A stretch of 64,000 nt of DNA from Alicyclobacillus herbarius DSM 13609 (GCF_000430585.1 NZ_AUMH01000014.1:33141-97140); one strand, 5' to 3'; positions 22,732 to 30,931 are shown, counted from the stretch's first letter. Notes: generated from the sequence alone by a model not told the origin. Made by a program: numbers and translations.

Positions 22732-23403
22732 ATGGCGCAATTCTTGTGGGTCATCTTGCCTTACCTGTCGATAGCTCTCATGGTTGTCGGCAGTGTCTAT
22801 CGGTTTTGTTATCGCCCGCTGGGCTGGGGCTCGAAGTCCAGCGAGATTCTGGAGAAACGCTGGCTACGCCCAGGCAGTCTGCTGTTTCACTGGGGGCTGC
22901 TCTGTGTTATCGGGGGACACGTGATGGGGCTGTTGATCCCGATACAGGTCTATCACGCCTTAGGCATCAGAGACGAGCTGTACCACTTGGTCGCCGATGT
23001 CGCCGGTGGGCTTGCCGGGGTGTGTGCCACAGCCGGATCCGCCCTGTTGTTGCTGCGCAGACTTGTGTTTGTGCGTGTGCGCCGCAACTCGTCGGTTGGT
23101 GATTTTGTCGCGTTGGCGCTGCTGTTTGTGGTATTGGCCCTGGGAACTGCACAAACCGTGCTCTACAACAACCTGGTGGGTCCTTATGAATACCGGACGA
23201 GCGTTGGACCCTGGATGCGGGGGCTGTTGTTCTTGCATCCGAGCGTGTCCTTGATGCATGGGGTTCCAATTCTGCTGCAGATTCACATCATCTCGACGTT
23301 TATGTTGTTTGCGGTTTGGCCGTTTACGCGTCTGGTACACGTCTGGAGTGTGCCACTTCGGTATCCAACCCGGGCACCGATTCAGTATCGTTCCCGTGGC
23401 TAA
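22732..23403 (+). CDS. narI: Respiratory nitrate reductase gamma subunit NarI (cytochrome b)
   Basis: The membrane anchor that oxidises menaquinol and passes electrons through two b hemes to NarH. The heme-ligand histidines are H53, H63, H185 and H203, with the 10- and 18-residue spacings seen in E. coli NarI (H56/H66, H187/H205). About five membrane helices are visible in 223 residues. The start at 22732 is chosen because GGAGGGG lies eight bases upstream; an ATG 21 bases earlier lacks a site. No terminator follows, so transcription probably continues into the Mrp-type gene. Confidence 0.96.
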   Translation: MAQFLWVILPYLSIALMVVGSVYRFCYRPLGWGSKSSEILEKRWLRPGSLLFHWGLLCVIGGHVMGLLIPIQVYHALGIRDELYHLVADVAGGLAGVCATAGSALLLLRRLVFVRVRRNSSVGDFVALALLFVVLALGTAQTVLYNNLVGPYEYRTSVGPWMRGLLFLHPSVSLMHGVPILLQIHIISTFMLFAVWPFTRLVHVWSVPLRYPTRAPIQYRSRG

Positions 23404-23537
23404 CACGGCTTGCTTTTGTGACTCACCTGGGCCCGTCTTCGTGATGAAGCGCACACCCGGCCGTGACTCCGTGTGCGATAATCGCCCTGAATGATGACCA
23501 TGGTGGGGCAAAAGCGCGGCTTGGGGAGGGATTCGAT

Positions 23538-24641
23538 ATGGCGACCCGTGAAGAGGTGCTGGAGGCGCTGCGCGATGTGCAAGACCCGGAAGTGCATCGC
23601 AGCATCGTGGAATTAGACATGGTCAATGATCTTGTGGTAGAGGGAGACCACGTATCCGTGGAAATTCTGCTGACGATTCGTGGCTGCCCCCTGCATACCA
23701 CCATTGAACGATCCGTCCGCGAGCGCCTTTTGGCACTCTCCGGCGTGAACGACGTGGATGTACGGATTGGGTATATGACGGATGAGCAGCGAGCCCGCTT
23801 CGCGGAAAAGGTTCGTGGCGTTTCTGCGCAACAAGGGACCCCGGCGATTCTGGCCGAGGACAAAGGCGTCGAGTTTATCGCCATCGCGTCCGGAAAGGGT
23901 GGCGTCGGAAAGTCTACGGTGACCGCCAACCTTGCCCTGGCCTTGGCGCGAGAGGGTTTGCGGGTTGGTTTGGTAGACGCGGATATCTATGGTTTCAGCA
24001 TTCCCGGCATTTTCGGCCTTGAACACCAGCGTCCTACGATGATTGATGACCTCATTATTCCGATTGAGGCACATGGGGTGAAACTGATCTCCATGCATTA
24101 CTTTGTCCCGCCGGGGACGCCGGTGGTCTGGCGCGGACCGATGTTAGGAAAAATGCTGCGCAACTTTTTCTCCATGGTGCACTGGGACGACCTGGATGTC
24201 ATGCTCTTGGACTTGCCGCCGGGGACCGGTGATATTGCGCTGGATGTCCATCAATTGCTGCCTAAGAGCAAGGAGATTGTCGTCACCACGCCGCAGGCTG
24301 ACGCGGCGGCCGTCGCCGTCCGCGCCGGCCTGATGGCAAAGCGGACCAACCACGAGGTTCTTGGCGTGATCGAGAATATGGCGTTTTTCGAGTGCCCTGG
24401 CTGTGGGGAACGGACCTACCTGTTCGGTCGCGGCGGCGGGGACGCGGTCGCCGGCGCCTTAGGCGTGCCGGTGTTGGGCCGTGTGCCGCTTCGCGCAATG
24501 GACGACGGACGGTCGCCATTGTTTGTTGAACCCTCGCCTCCGGCCGAAGTGTATCAGGCTTTGGCCCGCCAGGTATATACGAAGATTCAGGCGGAGAAAG
24601 ACCGAATCGGCCAAGGAGGCAATGGGCGTGCGCGTGCGTGA
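23538..24641 (+). CDS. Mrp/NBP35-type P-loop ATPase with N-terminal MIP18 domain
   Basis: A 367-residue iron-sulfur carrier candidate. Residues 1-90 form a MIP18/DUF59 domain (EVLEALRDVQDPEVHRSIVELDMV, with RGCPLHTTIE). The rest is a ParA/MinD-like ATPase with deviant Walker A SGKGGVGKST, DADIYGFSIPG, and the LDLPPGTGDIALD switch. A CPGC pair near the C-terminus is the dimer-bridging cluster site of this family. Its position behind narI suggests a dedicated role in loading the many Fe-S clusters of NarGH, which is inference. GGGAGGG precedes the ATG. It overlaps the next start. Confidence 0.9.
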   Translation: MATREEVLEALRDVQDPEVHRSIVELDMVNDLVVEGDHVSVEILLTIRGCPLHTTIERSVRERLLALSGVNDVDVRIGYMTDEQRARFAEKVRGVSAQQGTPAILAEDKGVEFIAIASGKGGVGKSTVTANLALALAREGLRVGLVDADIYGFSIPGIFGLEHQRPTMIDDLIIPIEAHGVKLISMHYFVPPGTPVVWRGPMLGKMLRNFFSMVHWDDLDVMLLDLPPGTGDIALDVHQLLPKSKEIVVTTPQADAAAVAVRAGLMAKRTNHEVLGVIENMAFFECPGCGERTYLFGRGGGDAVAGALGVPVLGRVPLRAMDDGRSPLFVEPSPPAEVYQALARQVYTKIQAEKDRIGQGGNGRARA

Positions 24642-24930
24642 ACACTTTTTGCTCGGAACGGAGATGGCCACCATCTCCGTTACGGCAAAGCGGGAGTGTC
24701 GGCGGGAAGATCTATTTCTTCACGTCATGGAAGCCATTGTCAGTCGCTATCAGGAGGAGTTTGGTCTAGACGCGCGAGAACGTCTCCTGGCTGAACTCGT
24801 GGGAAAATCCCATTTCGGACCCTTGACCTGGCGGCTTCGCCCGGAAGACTCGTGTTGGAGTCATGCGGAGAAGCTGGGTTTGAATACGGATGCGACCGGT
24901 CACGGCAATGGTTCCGAAGATATGAGATAA
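24628..24930 (+). CDS. Unknown 100-residue protein, last gene of the nar operon
   Basis: A soluble, mixed-charge protein with a beta-like start (REHFLLGTEMATISVTAKREC) and a helix (REDLFLHVMEAIVSRYQEEF). I recognise no family. AAGGAGG at 24613-24619 is too close (two bases) to the ATG at 24622 but eight bases from GTG 24628, so the GTG is chosen. It overlaps the end of the Mrp-type gene by 14 bases and is followed by the operon terminator. Co-transcription with nar implies an accessory role, not shown. Confidence 0.6.
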   Translation: MRVREHFLLGTEMATISVTAKRECRREDLFLHVMEAIVSRYQEEFGLDARERLLAELVGKSHFGPLTWRLRPEDSCWSHAEKLGLNTDATGHGNGSEDMR

Positions 24931-24994
24931 GACCGATTATTCGAGGATACGAAGAGATAGTGCGGGGGGAAGGGAATGTGGCTGGGATGTGAAA

Positions 24995-25037
24995 GCGGAC
25001 CAGGCTCGCCTCGAGGGCAGCTTGGTCCGCCTTTTTT
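24995..25037 (+). terminator. Rho-independent terminator of the nar operon
   Basis: GCGGACCA (24995-25002) pairs with TGGTCCGC (25023-25030), and the 20-base loop can extend the stem in part. C and six T residues follow. On the minus strand it also lies just past the stop of the 25087-25416 gene, so it may serve both converging transcripts, though no T-run is visible for that direction. Confidence 0.88.
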
Positions 25038-25086
25038 GTCGTCCTTGCGGATTTGCTTGCTGTATCATCTGTGACGTTTTTAATTC

Positions 25087-25416
25087 TTAACTCAACTCCA
25101 GCGCCACCTTGGCCGATTCGTATAGGGCCGCCATACCGCCGTAAAGGATGTAGAAAAATGCGTCCGGGGCATCCAAGGAAAACGAGCGGTAGTTGCGTGG
25201 GTCTTCCCCAAGTACCCACTCAAATAGGCGGGCGCTGTCGTATGCGTAGAAGCAAAAGTTCGTATAGTCAAAGGCTGGCATTTTCTCGTAAATGGTGATG
25301 ATATCGTGCGCGTATGTGGGAATGTTTCTCGCTGCCTGTTGAACCATGCGCAGGGCGTCCGCCTCATTCACGGAGATCCGCAATCCGCCCTTTTCCAATC
25401 GTTCTAGTTGTGCCAC
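25087..25416 (-). CDS. Unknown soluble protein beside the nar operon
   Basis: 109 residues with an aromatic-rich middle (YEKMPAFDYTNFCFYAYDSARLFEW) and no membrane segment or signal. I recognise no family. Translation starts at GTG 25416 with GAGGAGAG before it. The gene lies directly behind the 124-residue gene (three bases between), so it is the third gene of the minus-strand DUF2249 group. Confidence 0.6.
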   Translation of the reverse strand: MAQLERLEKGGLRISVNEADALRMVQQAARNIPTYAHDIITIYEKMPAFDYTNFCFYAYDSARLFEWVLGEDPRNYRSFSLDAPDAFFYILYGGMAALYESAKVALELS

Positions 25417-25419
25417 CCG

Positions 25420-25794
25420 TCATCTCTCCTCGCGGGCCGTAAAGGTAAATTCTCTAGCTGCCAGGGCTGCTTGAAATACCGGCAGTGGCAACAGCTCATC
25501 GCGCTGTAACAGGGTCGGTCGCGTCTGCAAGAATCCATCATCCGCTAAGTCTGGATTATTGGTGTCAAGGACGCCAGACTCCAGCATTCGGACGACGAGG
25601 GATAGACCCCACCACAAGGAGGGGTCATCCATAGGTTCGCCGGCCGCCATCTGTTGTACTTGCCAGACGGATTCATACGGCATTGGCACAAAGACGACCA
25701 CGAATTGTGGGTGGCCGTCCTTGTCCAGCGTGAACACGCGCCGATACCCGTGCGCGATGTGGCCCTTTGGCAGCCACTGCACGCTTAGGGTCAT
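25420..25794 (-). CDS. Unknown 124-residue protein, partner of the DUF2249 gene
   Basis: A soluble protein with a beta-rich start (LSVQWLPKGHIAHGYRRVFTLDKDGHPQFVVVFVP) and a helical, leucine-rich end. I recognise no family. Its ATG overlaps the stop of the DUF2249 gene as ATGA, so the two are translationally coupled. Its own stop is followed three bases later by the next gene. No cysteine or histidine motif suggests metal binding. Confidence 0.6.
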   Translation of the reverse strand: MTLSVQWLPKGHIAHGYRRVFTLDKDGHPQFVVVFVPMPYESVWQVQQMAAGEPMDDPSLWWGLSLVVRMLESGVLDTNNPDLADDGFLQTRPTLLQRDELLPLPVFQAALAAREFTFTAREER

Positions 25795-26030
25795 GCGCTC
25801 ACCCGGCCAATCTTCACCTGAAACGTCTCCGGCCCTTGCTCGAGGTACTCCCAGCTGAACTGGCCCGGACGCTCCAGCTGAAACTGGTAGCGGAGAGGGA
25901 CCGGATCGTGGTCATTGATAAGCAGCATGGCTTCTCCCGGCTTCAGGCTGTCGAACGTTTCGAAAATCACCTTGTGCTTCAACTGCGGGGGATACTCGGT
26001 CGCGCGGACCGTGGCCGCGAACTCGCTCAT
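25791..26030 (-). CDS. DUF2249 domain protein
   Basis: 79 residues fitting the DUF2249 pattern: an N-terminal strand, the FETFDSLKPGEAMLLINDHDPVPLRYQFQ core, and PGQFSWEYLEQGPETFQVKI at the end. The family resembles the TusA/SirA-like fold and is often found beside nitrate or NO metabolism genes, with no settled biochemical role. The start at 26030 has AAGGAGG ten bases upstream; an ATG 57 bases earlier is possible but would make the protein unusually long. A Crp/Fnr-type palindrome lies about 75 bases upstream. Confidence 0.8.
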   Translation of the reverse strand: MSEFAATVRATEYPPQLKHKVIFETFDSLKPGEAMLLINDHDPVPLRYQFQLERPGQFSWEYLEQGPETFQVKIGRVSA

Positions 26031-26103
26031 TCGGAAACATCCTCCTTCGCCATGGGTATGGCTCTCTTGCACTTCGACTTTACTCATAGTTGGGCCAGGA
26101 AGG

Positions 26104-26119
26104 GGTGACTTGGGTCACA
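26104..26119. promoter_or_regulatory. Crp/Fnr-type palindrome before the DUF2249 operon
   Basis: GGTGA-CTTGGG-TCACA matches 9 of 10 consensus positions of TGTGA-N6-TCACA, and its core GTGAC-N4-GTCAC is a perfect inverted repeat. On the minus strand TATGAG (complement of 26083-26088) could be the -10 of the DUF2249 operon, placing the site at roughly -36 to -41. It could also act on the small plus-strand gene at 26242. Confidence 0.5.
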
Positions 26120-26241
26120 GCGTTATATAAAAGCGTCGGCCATCGGGACATACAGGATATGACATGTAGCGGGGTGTGATTCAACGCACCGGAGATTGGT
26201 GCCGGCATGGATTATGCTATAGAGGTCAAGGAGGGATGGAT

Positions 26242-26379
26242 ATGGAGGCGCACGGTCCACTATACCACCGCAACGGAGCGCACATTTGGCCACGGGGACT
26301 GGCAATAGGGTTGGTTTCCTTAGCCATTGCCGCCATCGTGGCCGAAATCGTCTTAGGTATCGCTTCGCTGGTTATCTGA
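26242..26379 (+). CDS. Small single-pass membrane protein
   Basis: 45 residues: a short polar, histidine-containing head and one hydrophobic helix (GLAIGLVSLAIAAIVAEIVLG) that fills most of the rest. AAGGAGGG ends six bases before the ATG at 26242, so this start is preferred over the ATG at 26236. It lies divergent from the DUF2249 operon across the Fnr-like site. Function is unknown. Confidence 0.6.
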   Translation: MEAHGPLYHRNGAHIWPRGLAIGLVSLAIAAIVAEIVLGIASLVI

Positions 26380-26545
26380 GTATCTTCTGGTCCGTCACCC
26401 GTCTTCTCGTTCTGACCTGGACTTCCTCTTCTGTCAAGATTGCTGATTCCGACAGAATGAAATAGTATAAATGGAGTTTCGCCAAGGACGCGATTCTCCG
26501 GATTGGATGCAGCGGGAACGCGTCCGAGTGGGAGGGGGAAGACGG

Positions 26546-27793
26546 ATGACGGTTCGGCATGCCCAGACGAGGCCTGCGACGGGCCCACGCCGAATGCGGT
26601 TAGCGGTGGTGCTCGGTTGTTTGACCGGCTTGGGACCGTTCTCTATCGACATGTATCTACCGGCCCTGCCGTCGCTTGCGTCTGACCTAAAGGTGAGCCC
26701 TTCCCTGGCGCAACTCAGCTTGACAGCTTGCTTGCTCGGCCTGGCGCTGGGGCAGCTGGTGGCAGGTCCCATCAGTGACGCGTTGGGACGCCGACGGCCG
26801 CTCTTGTGCGGCTTGGCGGTCTACGCCGCTGCGTCTGGGCTGTGCGCTTGGACGCACGCCATTTGGGCTCTTGTTTTCATTCGCTTCTTTCAGGGACTCG
26901 CAGGGGCTTCCGGCATCGTCATCGCCCGGGCGGTGGCTCGGGACCATTTTGCAGGCGTGGAATTGACCCGCTTCTTTGCTCTCTTGATGCTGGTCAACGG
27001 GGCGGCTCCAGTTTTGGCGCCGATTGTAGGGGGACAGCTACTGCGGCTGACTTCCTGGCATGGCATCTTTATTGTCCTTTGTCTGCTTGGGGTGGTTTTC
27101 TGGATGGCGAGCATGTTCTTCTTGCCGGAGAGTTTGCCTCCCGAAGGGCGAACCAGCGGGGGGTGGAGCACCACCATCCGATCATTGGGCGGGCTCCTTC
27201 GGGATGTGGAGTTTGTCGGTTTTGTACTGGCGCAAGGGATGGCGTTTGCCGCCATGTTTGGGTACATCTCCGGGTCGTCTTTTGTCCTGCAGGAGCTGTA
27301 CGGGGTATCCCCCCAGGGATTCAGTGTCATTTTTGCCGTCAATGGGCTTGGCATCATCGCCGCGGGGCAATTGGCCGCCCGTGTCTCTATGCGTTTCGGA
27401 GAACGAAGGGTTCTGGCCGTCGGGCTCGGTTTGGCGGCAGCGGCCGGTTTGCTGCTGGTCGTGGGTGCCCTCTGGCATGCCGGATTGACGCTGGTCCTCA
27501 TCGGCTTATTTGTAGCCGTCGCCAGCATTGGCTGCATCAGCACGACGTGCGGATCGCTCGCGTTGCAAAACCACGGGAAACGGGCGGGCAGCGCGTCGGC
27601 ATGGCTGGGGGTGTCCGGAATGTTGCTCGGCAGCGTCGCCTCGCCGTTGGTGGGCATCGGCGGCAGCCATATGGCGCTGCCGATGGCGGTGGTCATCGCC
27701 GTCTGTCACCTGTTGGCGGGTTTGTGCTACTGGCTGTTCGCATCGAGGCCCTCGGGGCACCGAGCGGCGATGCCACCCTCTGTGCAGGGGTGA
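26546..27793 (+). CDS. Bcr/CflA family drug-resistance transporter (MFS)
   Basis: A 12-helix proton-driven efflux pump of the DHA1 group. The N-terminal signature GPFSIDMYLPALPSLASDL is typical of Bcr/CflA. The loop between helices 2 and 3 reads GPISDALGRRRPLL (motif A), and RAVARDHF follows helix 4. It has 415 residues. The start at 26546 has GGAGGGGGAA upstream; an ATG 75 bases earlier would add a hydrophilic stretch not expected. Substrate cannot be predicted (family members export bicyclomycin, sulfonamides or chloramphenicol). A terminator follows. Confidence 0.88.
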   Translation: MTVRHAQTRPATGPRRMRLAVVLGCLTGLGPFSIDMYLPALPSLASDLKVSPSLAQLSLTACLLGLALGQLVAGPISDALGRRRPLLCGLAVYAAASGLCAWTHAIWALVFIRFFQGLAGASGIVIARAVARDHFAGVELTRFFALLMLVNGAAPVLAPIVGGQLLRLTSWHGIFIVLCLLGVVFWMASMFFLPESLPPEGRTSGGWSTTIRSLGGLLRDVEFVGFVLAQGMAFAAMFGYISGSSFVLQELYGVSPQGFSVIFAVNGLGIIAAGQLAARVSMRFGERRVLAVGLGLAAAAGLLLVVGALWHAGLTLVLIGLFVAVASIGCISTTCGSLALQNHGKRAGSASAWLGVSGMLLGSVASPLVGIGGSHMALPMAVVIAVCHLLAGLCYWLFASRPSGHRAAMPPSVQG

Positions 27794-27851
27794 CGGCTTA
27801 CGCCGATGGTGTGTGGATGCTTCTCGAAACGGTGAGGCAGATAGCGAAACC

Positions 27852-27876
27852 GGGGCCGCATGTTGCGGCCCCTTTG
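27852..27876 (+). terminator. Terminator after the Bcr/CflA gene
   Basis: GGGGCCGC (27852-27859) and GCGGCCCC (27865-27872) form a perfect 8-bp GC stem with a five-base loop, followed by TTT and a GT-rich tail. The weak T-run lowers confidence a little. TTGCGT at 27885-27890 and TAGAGT at 27908-27913, 17 bases apart, might be the promoter for the next gene. Confidence 0.75.
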
Positions 27877-27971
27877 CGTTGGTTTTGCGTTGGTATAGAA
27901 ACTGTGATAGAGTAAGTAAGGTTTTTATTCAAGTTGCTGAAAGCGATTCCAGCATCCAGGGGGGGACACCG

Positions 27972-29273
27972 TTGAGACACAGGTATCGTTACTTTATCAT
28001 GTCGCTGGTCGTACTTATGACCATGATAAACTATTTGGACCGCGGCGCGATTTCCTACGCAGCCAATCCAATCATTCAGGCGTTCCACCTCAATGCAGAG
28101 TCCTGGGGAGCCGTGTTGTCGTATTTTGGCTACGGGTACATGGTGGGTTCCATCGTCGGTGGCTTTTTGGCCGACCGGCTCGGTCCGAAATGGGTCTGGT
28201 TGACGGCCGGTAGTTTGTGGTCCATTTTTGAGATTTGCATGGCGTTTGCCGGAAACATCGGCATGGCCGTATTCGGCGGTTCCGCGTTGGCCGGATTTGC
28301 CGTGTTTCGGATTCTCTTTGGGGTCTCGGAAGGGCCGTTGTTCTCAACGATGAATAAGACGGTGGCCAACTGGGCCAGTCCCAAAGAGAAAGGCTTCATG
28401 CAGTCGTTTGGACTGTTCGGAGTGCCGTTCGGATCGCTCATTACGGCGCCGATTGCGGTCGGGCTGCTGTCCATCACGACCTGGCAGACGACGTTCATCA
28501 TTCTCGGCGTTTTGGGGATCATTTGGGTGTTGATCTGGGCTCGGGTGTTCACAAATAAGCCCGAACAGCACCCGAAAGTGACGCAGGAAGAGTTGGCGGT
28601 CATTCGCTCCAAAGAGGTGCTGGAGACCGAAGCCACTCTGGAGGAGTCGGAACAGAGCCAAGTTCCTTGGTACTATTTCTTTCGCCGCGCGACCTTGGTC
28701 TGTAACGCGATTGGTTACTTCGCCTTTCAGTATGTGAATTTTCTACTGTTGACTTGGACGCCCAAATATCTATTGGACACCTTCCATTATTCGTTAGGAA
28801 AGCTATGGTACATGGGTATGATTCCATGGATTGGGGCCTGCGTGACGGTGCTGTTGGGCGGCCGATTGTCTGACTGGTTGCGTCGGCGGACGGGGAGTCT
28901 CCGCCTGGCCCGGGCTGGGGTTGCCGTGGCGTCACTGTTGCTGACGGCGATATGTTTTATGCTCATTCCGACGGTCCATTCGGTTGGGGCGGTGCTCTTG
29001 CTCATGGCTGTGGGCAATGCGTTTAACTTCCTGCCCAATTCGCTGTACTGGGCGATTGTCATTGACACCGAACCGGCCCGAGCAGGGGCGTTTGGTGGCA
29101 TCACGCACTTCATCACCAACATCGCGACCATTCTGGCTCCGGCGCTGACTGGCGTTTTGGTCGCGGCGCATGGGTATAGCGCGATGTTCGTGGCGGCCGC
29201 CATCGCTGCCGTTGTGGGCATGTTGGCGATGCTGTTTGTCCGGCCGGGCAAGCGGTTTGCGTCAGCCGCATAA
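27972..29273 (+). CDS. MFS transporter of the anion:cation symporter (ACS) family
   Basis: A 433-residue importer of organic anions. The first-helix sequence MTMINYLDRGAISYAANPI is the ACS family hallmark (hexuronate, galactonate, tartrate and similar carriers). FLADRLGPKWVW is motif A. Twelve hydrophobic segments are visible. Translation starts at TTG 27972, six bases after a run of G (AGGGGGG). It stands 61 bases before a tartrate/D-malate dehydrogenase gene, so tartrate or D-malate is the most probable substrate. This is inferred from context. Confidence 0.85.
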   Translation: MRHRYRYFIMSLVVLMTMINYLDRGAISYAANPIIQAFHLNAESWGAVLSYFGYGYMVGSIVGGFLADRLGPKWVWLTAGSLWSIFEICMAFAGNIGMAVFGGSALAGFAVFRILFGVSEGPLFSTMNKTVANWASPKEKGFMQSFGLFGVPFGSLITAPIAVGLLSITTWQTTFIILGVLGIIWVLIWARVFTNKPEQHPKVTQEELAVIRSKEVLETEATLEESEQSQVPWYYFFRRATLVCNAIGYFAFQYVNFLLLTWTPKYLLDTFHYSLGKLWYMGMIPWIGACVTVLLGGRLSDWLRRRTGSLRLARAGVAVASLLLTAICFMLIPTVHSVGAVLLLMAVGNAFNFLPNSLYWAIVIDTEPARAGAFGGITHFITNIATILAPALTGVLVAAHGYSAMFVAAAIAAVVGMLAMLFVRPGKRFASAA

Positions 29274-29289
29274 GTTTATCCATTTGAAT

Positions 29290-29309
29290 GGACGGGGGAT
29301 GTCCCGTCC
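29290..29309 (+). promoter_or_regulatory. Hairpin between transporter and dehydrogenase genes
   Basis: GGACGGG and CCCGTCC form a perfect 7-bp stem with a six-base loop in the short gap. The tail GTTCTGCATTT is only moderately T-rich, so it is more likely an attenuating or mRNA-stabilising stem than a full terminator. Confidence 0.4.
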
Positions 29310-29334
29310 GTTCTGCATTTGGAGGGGAAATAGC

Positions 29335-30390
29335 GTGAAACGTTTTGAGATTGCCGTGATACCCGGTGATGGCATCGGCCAGGAAGTGGTCCCTGCGGCC
29401 ATGCGCGTGTTAGACGCGGTGGCGGAGCGACACGGCGGACTGGCTTTTACCTGGACGACCTTCCCGTGGGGCTGCGAGTACTACCTGGAGCATGGTGAAA
29501 TGATGCCAGCGGACGGCATCCAGACCCTAAGCTCGTTTGATCAGATTTTTCTCGGCGCGGTCGGCATGCCGCGGTTGGTCCCTGACCATGTCTCGTTATG
29601 GGGATTGCTCCTTAAGATTCGGCGTGAGTTGGAACAGTCTATCAACATTCGGCCTGCGCGGAGATTGACCGGCCTGCCTTCGCCGCTCCGGGATGACACC
29701 CCATTCGACTTTGTGGTGGTCCGAGAGAACTCGGAGGGCGAGTATTCTGAAATTGGCGGTCGCATTCACCGCGATAAAGACGAGTTAGCCATCCAGAGCG
29801 CGGTATTCACGAAAAAGGCGACGAAACGGGCCATGGCTTACGCGTTTACGTTGGCCGCCCAGCGCCGGGGGCGGGTCACCAGCGCCACCAAGTCCAACGG
29901 GATTTATCACAGCATGCCGTTTTGGGATGATGTATTCCGCGAAGTGGCCACGGAATACCCGGACATCAAGACGGAAAGCCGCCACATCGATGCACTGGCG
30001 GCGATGCTGGTGATGAAACCGCAGGCGTTTGACGTGATTGTCGCGTCTAACCTGTTCGGGGACATCTTGACCGATTTGGGTGGGGCGATTATGGGCAGCA
30101 TTGGCGTAGCGCCTGCAGCCAATCTGAACGTGGAACGCAAGTATCCATCCATGTTTGAACCAGTTCATGGATCCGCTCCGGATATCGCGGGAAAGGGGAT
30201 TGCCAATCCGCTCGGCCAGATCTGGACAGGGAAGTTGATGCTCGACTTCCTGGGTTATCACGATGCGGGGGAGAGGCTGCTTGGGGCGATGGAGAGGGTC
30301 TTGGCTTCAGGAGTAAAGACCCCGGATTTGGGTGGCCGGCATTCGACCCAGGAGGTTACGGATGCTGTGATTGCCGCTCTCGACGAATAA
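29335..30390 (+). CDS. Tartrate dehydrogenase/decarboxylase or D-malate dehydrogenase
   Basis: A 351-residue member of the isocitrate/isopropylmalate dehydrogenase family, which oxidises a 2-hydroxy acid with NAD and decarboxylates the product using Mn or Mg. The N-terminal IAVIPGDGIGQEVV and the substrate loop LLLKIRRELEQSINIRPARR place it with the tartrate/D-malate group rather than LeuB. The metal-binding aspartates are in NLFGDILTDLGG, and FEPVHGSAPDIAGKGIANP is the NAD-binding region. GTG 29335 follows GGAGGGGAA. Together with the adjacent ACS transporter it would form a two-gene uptake and oxidation unit. TtuC, DmlA and YcsA are the known relatives; which substrate is used is open. Confidence 0.87.
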   Translation: MKRFEIAVIPGDGIGQEVVPAAMRVLDAVAERHGGLAFTWTTFPWGCEYYLEHGEMMPADGIQTLSSFDQIFLGAVGMPRLVPDHVSLWGLLLKIRRELEQSINIRPARRLTGLPSPLRDDTPFDFVVVRENSEGEYSEIGGRIHRDKDELAIQSAVFTKKATKRAMAYAFTLAAQRRGRVTSATKSNGIYHSMPFWDDVFREVATEYPDIKTESRHIDALAAMLVMKPQAFDVIVASNLFGDILTDLGGAIMGSIGVAPAANLNVERKYPSMFEPVHGSAPDIAGKGIANPLGQIWTGKLMLDFLGYHDAGERLLGAMERVLASGVKTPDLGGRHSTQEVTDAVIAALDE

Positions 30391-30477
30391 CCCCCCGGTG
30401 TATGTCGCACAAAATCGTGTTCGCGGCGTAACCCCGGTCGCCTCAACGCATAACCGTCATCGGTTCTCTTTCTGCTG

Positions 30478-30506
30478 CAGCCTGGGCGAAAAACCCAGGC
30501 TGTTTT
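30478..30506 (+). terminator. Terminator after the tartrate/D-malate unit
   Basis: CAGCCTGGG (30478-30486) and CCCAGGCTG (30494-30502) form a perfect 9-bp stem with an A-rich seven-base loop, followed by TTTT. It lies in the 266-base gap between the dehydrogenase and the first coat gene, which otherwise holds nothing recognised. Confidence 0.87.
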
Positions 30507-30655
30507 GCACCCGTCTTCGTGCCGCTCTTTGCATCTCTGGGAACGGCTTTGTACAGACTAATCGGGAGGGCCCCTCCGCGGTCGTCTACGTTCAAGGCCA
30601 CTTCTCGGATACGCACTTTAAAGAATTTCAGGGCAAACCTACGGAGGCGAGACAC

Positions 30656-30931
30656 ATGCCGCAATCAATGCAAACACAGGCGAATCAACAGGCGGCCCAA
30701 CCAGTGATGATGGCTCCGCCGGCAGTGATTACCACCAAAGACCTGTTGTATCTCAAGGATGCGATGTCGTGGGAACTACTTGCAGCCAAGAAGTGTTACC
30801 ACTTTGCGAATGAATGCACCGACGCAAAGGTCGCACAGGCCATCCATCGGGCTGGACAGATGCACATTCAGCACTATCAGAAGCTCTTGGCGCATTGCCA
30901 GTCCGCCGAGAACGCCGCAAAGCCGCAATAA
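30656..30931 (+). CDS. CotF-like spore coat protein
   Basis: 91 residues with a Gln- and Ala-rich, low-complexity start followed by the CotF-type helix pattern ITTKDLLYLKDAMSWELLAAKKCYHFANEC...AGQMHIQHYQKLL. This family folds as a ferritin-like helical bundle and occurs in the spore coat. The start at 30656 has CGGAGGCGA before the ATG. The next gene is a second member of the same family 82 bases downstream, so they are probably a coat operon read late in sporulation. No sporulation sigma promoter could be recognised. Confidence 0.85.
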   Translation: MPQSMQTQANQQAAQPVMMAPPAVITTKDLLYLKDAMSWELLAAKKCYHFANECTDAKVAQAIHRAGQMHIQHYQKLLAHCQSAENAAKPQ

